A stretch of 64,000 bases of DNA from Hydractinia symbiolongicarpus (lineage: Eukaryota > Cnidaria > Hydrozoa > Anthoathecata > Hydractiniidae). Location of the stretch: positions 30,508,501-30,572,500 of the forward strand of contig NC_079879.1 of assembly GCF_029227915.1 (NCBI RefSeq). Direction: 5' to 3'. The position numbers were made by a program, and so were the translations under genes. How positions within the stretch are numbered: position 1 is the stretch's first letter; each line of letters opens with the position of its first letter. A model generated the notes under the pieces. The model was not told the DNA's origin, made no database searches, and saw only the letters and a program-made list of their open reading frames with translations. Of this stretch, positions 1 through 10,192 are shown piece after piece.

Positions 1-123
1 ACTTTATTAAGTATGGTTAAAAATGTTTTTGTCCCATTAGGTGAAAAATGTGCATTGTCAGTGAAAATATTATGTTTTTATCATTTTCTAAAAACAAGTT
101 ATTCTTCTTATTTAACCATTGTT

Positions 124-880
124 AGATTTAGTAATAAAATGAGTGAAACAAAAGTGTTTCATTGTAAGCATTGTGGATCTAAATTTACAAATCGTCAGAA
201 TAGACATAAACAAAGTTGTCTCAACTCTACACCTGTGATTCCTATAAAAAACATTTTTACCGTAAGGATAGTTTAAATAGACATCGCAAGTCATACAAAG
301 GGAGTGATATAGCTAGTAATGAGTGCAGTGAAAAGTTTCACCACCCCTACCTGTCTGAGAATCTAAAACACAATCAAAAATTTGTTTTCTTGTGCATAAA
401 TAAAATGATCTCAACTGTAGAACTAAATGAAGGGCAATCAAAAGTAATAGAAAGTGATAACTGCAGTTAGTTCCCAATATAAGTCTGCAGAACATTTCCA
501 TAAATATGAATATGATTGTGAAGATAAAAAAATTGATAAAAGTGATTACCTTGTTCCAGATACAATTGTAGTGTCTGACCTAGCATCAGCAGATACTGTC
601 TTGTTCATTAGAATAATATCCAATGAGGAAACTGCAACGGATTCTGGTTTTACTGATGATTTCAACCTGGCGGCATATTCTCACAGGACATTATTTAGAG
701 CTCCAATTTAAAACAAAAATGACAAAATTTACAAGGATTGTAAAAAAAACAGTTGCTTTTTATAAAGAGTCAGTGGTTTATCCTTGTGTGTGTGTCGAAG
801 AGATAGGTGAAAAGCTGTTTATCAGCAATGAACTTATGGTTGAAATCATAATCATATTGAGAACATTGGCTTTGCGCTAA
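124..880 (+). pseudogene. decayed C2H2 zinc-finger gene fragment
   Basis: Three overlapping reading frames carry pieces of one coding stretch. The first (from about 138) has a finger with the pattern FHCKHCGSKF...RHKQSC. The second (from about 219) has YTCDSYKKHFYRKDSLNRH, in which the second zinc-binding Cys is replaced, so this finger could not fold normally. The third (454-711) is acidic and has no recognisable domain. Frame changes near 215-276 and near 460, plus the damaged finger, suggest a pseudogene or the zinc-finger part of an old mobile element. No donor or acceptor that would rescue the frame was found. It lies upstream of the DUF924 exons and could sit in one of that gene's introns. 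Confidence 0.45.
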
Positions 881-1772
881 TTTATCTTTTTTATAACTTT
901 CATAGCTATTTATCTTAATAGTCATTTGTTCAATTAAAATTTTATGACTAGAAATTTCGATTATTCTCAGGTGCATCATAAACAATTATTTTCTAAAAGT
1001 TTCTGATTTTAAAATCGATGCTAAAGTCTATACAATTGCCTAGTTTTTGCAATACCTTAAGCGTACAAGTTTCCTGTAAAGCATCCACAATTATTCACTT
1101 AAATTACATTCCCAGTGTGTTCCTCTATTATTCTTTTTTCAAAAAGTTTTTTGTTAGTTATAGTTTCTTACAAAATTCATTTTGTTTTGTTTATGTTTAA
1201 TCAATGTTAACCTTTGTTATATTTTTTGTTGTTGTTATATTTTAAAGGATGTTGTCCGCTAAGTATAACTCAAAACAGAAATATTGTTTTTAAAAAACAG
1301 TCAGGTTAATCCCAATATATATTTTAGTGTGGTTATACCCACTACATACTGCTATCCCCTGAAATTTAAATTTGATGAAAGCCCCTTTTTAATATAATGT
1401 TATCCACAAAACGTCACTTCGATGCAAAATCATAAATTACCGTCCATATTTGTGTCGCTACAATATTAGCCTTTTTTAAGTTTGAGTTAACAGAACTGTT
1501 GTAATCCACAGATATGGTACTGTTAAAATAGGTACATAATACTTACGTTAAAAATTATTTCTAACTTTAACCCACAAAAACACCACTAAAATGCTCAAAA
1601 TTTTATCACCTGGCTATATCTATGGTAAGTATAACTACTCATTTTACTGAAAATAAGGCAAAACAATGAGTAGTGTGGGGTGGCAGTTTGAATGTCACAC
1701 TATTTCTGACTATGTTCGTTTACACTTTTTTTAATTTTAGGTACAACTATAACATGTTTTCTGAATTTTCAG

Positions 1773-3239
1773 GGGACAGGAGATATGTTCAGCCATGATC
1801 ACAAAGCTTTAGCAGTTGCTTTAAAGGTATGTATGTACCACACATCATTTTTTTACTTAAATTTTACAAGTTTATATAGGTGATATAAAAGGTACTGATT
1901 ACTGCTCGACTACTAAAGACTATAGCTGTCTAAAGTTTTAATCTATGAGAATAAAGTCTGTATGGTTTGTTTACAAGAAAACACAAGAAAGGTCAGTATG
2001 TAAGTTATCACTTACATATAAGCATTCTAAATTATATTTTTCTAGATTATAAATGAAGGTTCATACAAACAGTTCACTCCGGCTGAAAGATTCTGTTTAT
2101 ATTTACCACTTGAACATCATGAAGATAAAGAAACACAGGTAACACCAGGGTAAATTTGCAACTGTTATGCCCCAACTGGGAATCTCAATGAGAATTTTCC
2201 AGCTGATGCTGCATGACGTTGCCTAAAAGGAAAAAAATAGATATTCTAGGTCAGATGCCCAAATTAGGCTCTCCTAACGTTACTTCGAGCTTATTCTAGT
2301 AACATCGATCAAAGATTTCAGTTTTATTATGGTGTTATTTTTTTCCTCTAAGTTACCTGCTACCAATTCAAGTTCTTATGTGCAAACAATTTTATTATTA
2401 ACACATAAGGTGGACCAATAATGTATTTATTTTGTAGACAATATATTGTCTACAAAATGAATACATTATTGGTCCACTTTATGTGTTATTGTTAAAATTG
2501 CCATAATGATTTTACCGTATTTTATTATTAACATATCTTTTATCGTTGCTTACTTGAAAAATAAGATATAAAAGTTCATATGCAATGAATGAATTTTAGC
2601 TGACTTGGTCAGCTTTCGAGAAATGAATACAGCAGTTCGATAATAGGGAAAAATTAGAAAGTTGTTACAGAAAATAAATGCTGGATTGCGAGAGGCAACA
2701 AGTATTTTTAATTAGGAATGGTATGTCTAAGACACAAAATATAGGCTAGTTAACACCCTTAACATGTTCATTTAATCAGAGTTAAACACTTTGTAATTCT
2801 GTTGTTACCTATTGTGTTATTAAAAGCATTTTCTCCATAGGTGCGATGTTTAGAACTTTATACTGAGTTGGCGGAGGAAACTAAAGGAACTGAAGATGCA
2901 ATGTTTGGTGAATCAGGAGTAAAATATAGTTTACAACACAAAGTAAGTGAGAAAGGGTTTATTTATTTTTGCATGAACACATTTAGATGGAAACTGTGGG
3001 ATTATGTAACTCAGGAAAAAGGAGTGCTCGGAATATTTCTTTATAACGTTTTTCCATATATATATAAATATACAAGATGGAAAAGCACTGTAATCAGATA
3101 TTTATTCCACGGTTGGATGTCTATTTTGTAGGGATTGATCGATCGGTTTGGGAGATATCCAAAACGAAATGCGCCATTAGGTCGTAACAATACTCCCGAA
3201 GAAGAAAAGTTTTTGAAGGAGGAAAAGTTCGATTTCTAG
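1773..3239 (+). CDS. DUF924 family protein, 3' part (four last exons)
   Basis: Exons are 1773-1826, 2046-2138, 2841-2942 and 3132-3239, all spliced in phase 0 and ending in TAG. The product contains GTGDMFSHDHKALAVAL, then TPAERFCLYLPLEHHEDKE, then a helix with CLELYTELAEET, and finally LIDRFGRYPKRNAPLGR and NTPEEEKFL. This order (FMYLPL-HSED-type motif, then RFGR-P-RN--LGR-STPEE) is the hallmark of DUF924, a family with a TPR-like helical fold that is common in bacteria and of unknown biochemical role. The usual earlier part, with the LLDQFPRN-type motif that should directly precede GTG, was not found in bases 1-1772, so the 5' exons are probably outside the window. Intron 2 holds a long palindrome. 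The gene runs tail to tail with the protease gene. Confidence 0.85.
2398..2488. repeat. long near-perfect palindrome (MITE-like hairpin)
   Basis: Two arms of about 43 bp face each other around a centre at about 2443 (GTAGACAATATATTGTCTAC). The left arm reads outward ACACATAAGGTGGACCAATA and the right arm carries its complement TATTGGTCCACTTTATGTGT, with only a few mismatches. It lies inside the second intron of the DUF924 gene. It has no coding capacity and looks like a short fold-back element. Confidence 0.8.
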
Positions 3240-4776
3240 TCCTTATCCAACTTCAACAAGATTTTTTAAAGAAGTTGCGATTTACGTATTTTAACATATG
3301 CATCCATCTCCACACTTGTGGGTTATATATTTCATTCCATACCATATATTCGATTTTTTTTTTCTTTTTTGTTCATTATTTACACTATTTTATTACAAAT
3401 TATTTATTATTAATATAATATAGCACCATAAACTGTGTTTTTCTTTTAAATGTCCATTCTTTGATGGTGTGCCATCACAAAGAGCAATTATAATCTCTGT
3501 ACTTAAAGTGTCGTTATATTGAAGTAGAGCTGCTTCAGGTAGAACCAAATGAAAGCTAGATGTTCCTGAAACACAAAATTATTAGCAAATATAGAGAATT
3601 TTTCAGAATGCTTGAACTGAGAAACTTCCAAAATAGCCGTCGTCATTATAGCAGCTGATCGCCTATGTGCCGTATACAATTTCCATTTGGCGACAGGATT
3701 CAATTTATAAAACTGACCCTCTGTAGCGAAGGCGTCCAACAATAAAACAAATTTAGGCTTGTCTATGTTTCACTTAAGACGATATGAAATATTTTATTAC
3801 CGCACTAAGACAAAGCAAGTCTGTTTTACATTTTTGAATGAAAGATATCATAATTCCAATATAACCAACTAATATATTGTCTTTTTGTCTTTGAAAATAA
3901 GTCTCTTGGCTCATATTACGTTCGAATTCACTATACCCACTCTAATTTGGAAATAAACCTCTATGTAGCAGACAGGTTTTGTGGTCCCAATGGTGTTCGA
4001 TATAGAGACGTAATCGTATTGTATCTATATTATTTTATCCACCCGTATACGTCTGTCTGCCTGTCACGCAAAATGGTACCGCAAGTAGCGAAATGCACGT
4101 AATGCGGTATAAAAATAACAAGCGAACCAGTGAATTTTTTCACGGGCCTAATTATTAATTATTAATAAGTAGATATTGGCTTGGACTTTTTTTACGACTG
4201 GTCTACATCTGACCTAGAATTTAACATTTTGGATCACCTATATGCGTAAAATCAAAACGTTTCGACGCAGGGATTTTACTTTAAAAAACACGAATTCTTC
4301 TCAAAGGTAATATTTGGCATCAATAAAAATATATGTACATTATTGTCACGATGCAATGACGTGTCAACAGTCAAGATGAATCTTTTTGTTATAGTGGTAT
4401 TGTCATTACACCAGCGTCTGCCTGAACCACGTTGTTTTTACATAAATTTAAAATTTCAGGACAAACGCAAAAAATCTGACAATAATAATGAATACATTAA
4501 TAAATATAAGATCATCTAGTTTCTTGATTATTTATCTTTTTTATTACATCTTATTTAATCTAGACGTGCAGTTTATATCTCTGCTTATTTTTAACTCAGT
4601 TCACAGAATTTTTTCAGGACTGTATTTTTTGAACAAGTATATGTGGTCTTGATAATTTCAATCATTTTTGCTTTCCATCTGTCTGATTATGGACATCATA
4701 TATTTATCGACGTCGTATATTTTCCCGGTGAATAAGGGGTAGTGTTGCACCGACTATTACCTATCACTTCCGTCAT
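3240..4776. other. intergenic region between convergent genes
   Basis: About 1.5 kb between the DUF924 stop and the protease stop. I see only short AT-rich frames with no domain. It should hold the 3' UTRs and poly(A) sites of both genes. A possible minus-strand AATAAA for the protease gene lies near 4540-4545. Confidence 0.5.
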
Positions 4777-7700
4777 CTATAATTTCTCAGACATTTTCCG
4801 TTTTATCCAGTCCGTAAATTTATAAACACGTGTATATACACCGAACTTCCCCGGCTCACCGCAGCGATCTCCACCCCAGGATACAATGCCCTGTAGGATC
4901 CATTTTACTCGTTTCTTAGTCGGATCTTGAAAAACAAATCCTCCACCACTATCTCCAGGACATGTATCATGTGATTTGTATTTTAAGCCTGCACAGAACA
5001 TACTGTCGGTCACGTCATATTGGTTTTTATATGCAAGTTTGCAATCTCTTTGTGAGACGACAGGAAGCCGAAGTTCTTTTAACACGTCAGAAGCTTTATT
5101 TTCGCTCGTCTGACCCCAACCAACCACTGTACCAACTTTGCCTTTTAAAGGCACGTCCTTCTGTTTTCTTTTTGGTAGACATACCGGCAACACTTTATCT
5201 ACATAAACGAAAGTTCATCTTAATTTATTTTTTCAAGGAAATTTATCGCGTCTAGTAACACAAAATCCTTGATGTAACTTCGTAAGATAGACAAAACAGA
5301 AAATAAAAAAATGGAGCGTGTGCAGCTGAATAAAAGTGCTCAAACTCACCTGATAACTTGGCTCTTTTTTTAATTTCAATTAAACCAATATCGTTGTCCA
5401 GCGTATTTGGGACGTACCCGTAGTGTGTGTGGATGGATTTACCGTAAAAAATTTGAATTTCTTTATTTTTGTATCGCTCAGTGACATTATGAACGCCAAG
5501 GAAGATTCTAAATTCATGTGGTTCGTACACGTCTTCAGGTTGTTGTAATTTCACTAAACAATGGGCTGCTGTTAAAACCCATTTCTCGTTCAACAAACTT
5601 CCCCCACAACGAAGTTTCCAACCTTCCTTTGATGTTTTTACCTAAAATAAGAACACTGATTTAATATCTTGATGCGTGGCGAAATTATAAATTATGTCCG
5701 AGAAATGTCCGAGAAATGTCCGAGAAAGTGTCAAGTTTTGCTTGGGATTGTGTAAACGAAGCGAATCAAAAACGAAAAAATCAAGGTATGGAAGAAAATG
5801 TAACCTCAAACTGTATTGAATGCTAAGTAAATTTTTGTTTTAATTTCCTTTCTTAAATAAAGGGTGAATCACAAATCGAAATGTGTATCCTAAACGTTAA
5901 TCTGACGTTAATCTCATGTTAATCCGACGTTAATCTGACGTTTATCTGACGTTAGTCTGACGTTAGTCTGACGGTAATCTAACCTTATGGAGGAAGGGAG
6001 CTAAATCCGTTTAAATCCGTTAAAACACTCAAAAATGTATTCTTCACTGATTTGTTGTCTACATGCTTCCTAGGTGGTCCCAACTAGGGTGGAGGTGTAA
6101 TTGAACCATTGACATTTAGCATACACTTTTTGATTTCTTGATTTGTGTGAGTAATGCCTAAAGGACACCACATCCGAAAAAAAGTGCTATAAAACAATTC
6201 TCTACTGACTATCAAAACTTCTTTGTTGTACTTTCTACTAGAACTTGTTGTTAAATATTAAAGCCGCTATTGATTACCGACTGTGATATTAAAAACAGAA
6301 GAAACCTGGGGACGAGGATGTCACAGTACAATTTTGTTTATCTCATGTTTAATAAACTCGATTTATCTTTATTGTACTGGGTTATTTGAGACATTCTCAT
6401 TAAACAAAGTTCTCAACATTACCGGCAAAACATAATTTTAAAAATTTAAGTAAAGTACAGTTGTTGACAGGCTTGTGAATTATTATTGACGCATCAAACA
6501 TCATAATGAAACCAATAATTTACCCTACACTTCACACTAATAGTTCTTAATCGTTCCAAACTCATCATCCACTAAATTAATTGTAAGCGGTATCTTTAAA
6601 TCGAAGGTCATTTTGTTTCGAGACAGGTTTTATGATGTCAGAAAAAGAATATCAAAATAATATAAAAAAACAATTTTCGTTTATATTTTACAAATGAGAT
6701 ATTTGAAAAATTTAAAAATTGTATCCATGAAATTGAGTGATGTGTTATGGATTGAGTTTGGACGCAATAATCGATAATTTATAGTTGTCATGACAGCTAG
6801 AGTACGTCACTTAAAAGCATATTTGAGTAAGGATTCAAATTGACCACCAAAACAAAATTTACTTAAATTTTTTTTATAAGAACACTTTGACTGAAACTTA
6901 GTATTAAGACCTTAAAACATTTTCGTCGTCTATGTAAACCAAGCTTAAAGCCTGGTGCAGTTTCATGATTCTTTGACTATTGACAGAATAGTCAATACAA
7001 TAAGAAAGCCAATTTATAAAGAAAGAAATGCACGTACAACCTCCACCACAGGCTCTTTGTATCCTACTTATATCAGTAATAAAAATGTCCTAGGTGGGTG
7101 TGTGTATAGAAAAAAAAACGACAAATCAAAATACCTCAATTGCCACCTGCCATGGCCAGCTGTGACGCGTTGTTAATTTGCCGCCACGCAAGCGAGCTCT
7201 TCTAGACCAGTGGCTGTTCGGTTTATACACAGGACGCCCACATACAGGCACACAATAAGGATATTTCCGTGATGACCACTTACGCCCTTTAACGCATGTC
7301 ATTTTAGAAGGACCTATTTGAAAACAATTAAGTATTACTATCGCTTTGTCAAATTAGAATTGAGTAAAAATCGATAACAAAGTTTGGAAAGACGTACCTT
7401 TAAGCTTATAGTACTCGTCACATGAATATTCTGCGATAATTGTATTTCCATTCCTGGTGTATTTTTCTTTACCGTTACGAATGCGAATTCTTCGTTGGCA
7501 CTCGTTCGGTCTTTTAATCACTTCTGGTGATGCTACTACGCAGCGTTTTCTCTCTTTACTTGAACCTATATTGAGACGAATTCTTAATAAGAAACAAACA
7601 GAACAGGTAACACTAAGTAAGTAAATAGCAGAAAGTTTTAAACGCCCTTGGAAATTTCTTCCTAACAGTTGGCTTTACCTCCCCTCCGGCTGTATCTATG

Positions 7701-10192
7701 TTACATTGCCGCCAGAGATACGTATAGCATTGCTTTAACTTGCTTGCCTGCCACACAAGCCGGCTAGCGGTTAGTAGATGGCTTCATATCGGCTGGCAAT
7801 ACTACATTCAAAGTGCACCGGAGTGGGTACTCGAACTAGAAGCCTTATGAATGCCATCCGAATGCGCTACCACTGCACCATCTCCACTTAATACTATACC
7901 TTAAAACAACTTTTTTAAAACATTCATACCTATACATCCTTCTCCACCGATGCCACTGCATATACGTTTTCTGACTCTCCTCCCTACAGTATTTACCTTC
8001 CCACCCCTTGTCAAACATTTAGTCCAGCTACTCCAGCCCGACCAGGATGGTAATTTACAAGGTTGGAGATTGCATTTTCCGGCTTCCCACCTCTTTACTC
8101 CGCATCTGACTTGCTTATATTGCTCTCCAGGACATCTTCGAGTGCGGCTTCTTGTACCACCGCCACAAGACTTGGAACATATTGACCAAGATAACCATTG
8201 ACTCCAGATGCCAAGCAAAACACAATGTTTTGGATCGCAAGCTTTATGCTCTCTTGCTTTACCTACGCACTCTCTAAAAATCAGCGCGAATTTTTATAAA
8301 ACACTTTATCCTTATTTTGGATCCCATCAAGAAATCGTCCTAAGAGTAACTTACTTTTTGCCATATTTTGAAGTTGAACTTTCACAAATTCGGGAGCGAT
8401 ATCGCCTGCAAGAAAATGAGTCGCATCGACTCCATGGCAGCCAACTGCTCCAGATACCATCTTGCTTACACGAGACCGAGCTTGCATTACATGGAAGCAC
8501 ATCAAATTGACTACCAGGACAAATATTCGAGATTTTGATTGGTTCGTTGAATTTATTCAAGCATTCTCGTGTACGTACTTTTCGTCCTAAAAATGTAATA
8601 TGGAGGCTACCAATATAACAGTGACATAATTAAGAAACAATGATTAAGAAACGAAGCCACAAAAAAGTGTTCATACCATTTCCACAGCTGACAGAGCACC
8701 TGGAAAATTCTGACCAAGATCCCCAAGATGTATGTGGGGAACATACGGCAGCTATACACACTCTATTCTGCATCTGCTTGTGGCTATCATCGCAAAGTAA
8801 ACCACCAAACCGAGGAGGAGGGTTGGTGCATGTCCTTGTTCTACTGCTCATTCCAAAACCACATGTTTTGTTACAACCCGACCACGAGGACCATTCGCTC
8901 CATGAACCATCTACTGCGCATTGGTTCTCCATGCAAAACTTAGTTTCTGATAATGGTCCAACACAAGAAGCTGTTTCAGTCCCTGTGTAAGGATGGATAC
9001 ATCTTCTCGCTCTCCTTCGTGCTCCTTCGTTGCAGCTTACCGAACATACACTCCATCCGGACCAATGTGTAAAAATGCCGTTTGAACACGGAAATGTATT
9101 GCACGTTTGTGACTCCATCTCATCTCCCTTGCAAGAAGAACCCACATTTTTATTACAAACACGTGATCGGTAACGTAATCCACCTGAGCAAGGTTTACTG
9201 CAATCACTCCAAGCTAGCCATGAACTCCACGAGCCGTAGCAATTAAAGCCTTCGGGACTTTTGATCCAGGTTAAGCTGATATGTTCTCCTTTAAGTGTAA
9301 GTGGTGATTGACATATCATGTGCTCTGCGTGCTGGAATGCTGGTCGTTTCTTCACCATCGCATTGTGTACCCAGAAAAGATTACAATCGCATTGTAATGG
9401 ATTGTTATAAAGGCTAACTCGGGAAAGATATGATTTATTTTTCAATAGATTCTCACTTACTGTGAGGAGAGCGTTGTTATCCAAATAAACTTCAGTTAAT
9501 TTGTCTAGAGATCTGAAGGCGTTTGGGTCAATGTTTTTCAACTTGTTGTCGTCTAAGTATAAATACCGTAAAGCTCTCGAATTTTCGAACATACGGCTGG
9601 TTAAGACATTAATTTTATTATGCGCTAAATTCAACTTTTCTAGATGGTGTAAGTTCGAGAAAACTTCATTTGAGTCAGTCATGATTTGATTCGATTGTAA
9701 TGAGATTTTTTTTAAGTTAGGCAAAAATCTAAATATATCCTTTGGTAACGTAATTAATAAGTTATTGTTAATAAATAATTCTTCCAGCGAAATTAAATTT
9801 CGAAAAATATTTGTCGATAGTCCTTTTATGGCATTGTGGCCTAAATTTAGGCTTTGCAGCTTCCGGAGATCTTTAAAAGCGTTGTCAGAGATAGTGTGAA
9901 GTCCATTAAACACAAGATCAAGTTTTTTCAAGTGATACAATCCAACGAAATCTCCGTCGGTTATATTTCTTATATTATTAAGTCGTAGTGATAAAATTTC
10001 AGTGTTTTTAGCAATATTTTTTGGAACTCTGGTCAGTTTTTGGTTATCGCAGTATGAAGCAGGTATAGCTTTCTCTTGCGCGATACAGGTGCAGCCAGTC
10101 GGACAGGTTGCGTTTACTTTATCTTTCGTCAGCAGTGCTGTTATAATAAACCATATGAAGAAGTAAAAGTTGGTTAATGTCTTTTCCATCAT
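4777..10192 (-). CDS. secreted LRR-TSP1(x7)-Sushi-trypsin mosaic serine protease
   Basis: Seven exons: 10192-8677, 8586-8355, 8273-7930, 7565-7398, 7313-7135, 5641-5350 and 5198-4777. Together they give 1050 residues with every splice phase consistent. Residues 1-28 are a signal peptide. Next come an LRR N-cap (CPTGCTC), about eight leucine-rich repeats (roughly 64-260), an LRR C-cap (QCDCNLFWVH) and seven thrombospondin type-1 repeats (roughly 320-690, WSxW and CSxxC motifs; the fifth and seventh are irregular). One Sushi/CCP domain (roughly 700-785) follows, then a chymotrypsin-fold domain from about 795. The catalytic triad is intact: His840 (TAAHC), Asp897 (DNDIGL) and Ser994 (GDSGG). Asp988 predicts trypsin-like cleavage after Arg/Lys. 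No transmembrane segment or GPI signal is visible, so it is probably secreted as a zymogen. A Cys in VCGRP before the catalytic domain likely keeps the cut chains joined. The role is inferred: recognition by the LRRs coupled to proteolytic signalling. Confidence 0.9.
5694..5728. repeat. three direct copies of an 11-12 bp unit
   Basis: The unit TGTCCGAGAAA occurs three times in direct tandem in intron 5 of the protease gene. It is a very short array with no known function. Confidence 0.8.
5893..5980. repeat. 11-bp tandem array, eight copies of GACGTTAATCT type
   Basis: Eight adjacent 11-bp units fit the consensus GACGTTAATCT with one or two changes each. They lie in intron 5 of the protease gene. 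The units keep the CGTTA core, which could be a mutational relic or a cluster of binding sites. Confidence 0.85.
7675..7890 (-). mobile_element. tRNA-derived SINE in a protease-gene intron
   Basis: On the minus strand the head reads GGTGCAGTGGTAGCGCATTC, a good pol III A box, followed about 35 bp later by AGTTCGAGTACCC, a B-box-like sequence. A degenerate tail of about 150 bp extends towards 7675. It sits in the intron between 7565 and 7930. The cloverleaf is imperfect, so a SINE remnant is more likely than a functional tRNA gene. The far boundary is approximate. Confidence 0.6.

Noticed and set aside
1588-1623. Short frame MLKILSPGYIY before GTAAGT as a first exon of the DUF924 gene
   Set aside because: Does not resemble the conserved part expected before GTGDMF and the phase does not suit the next exon.
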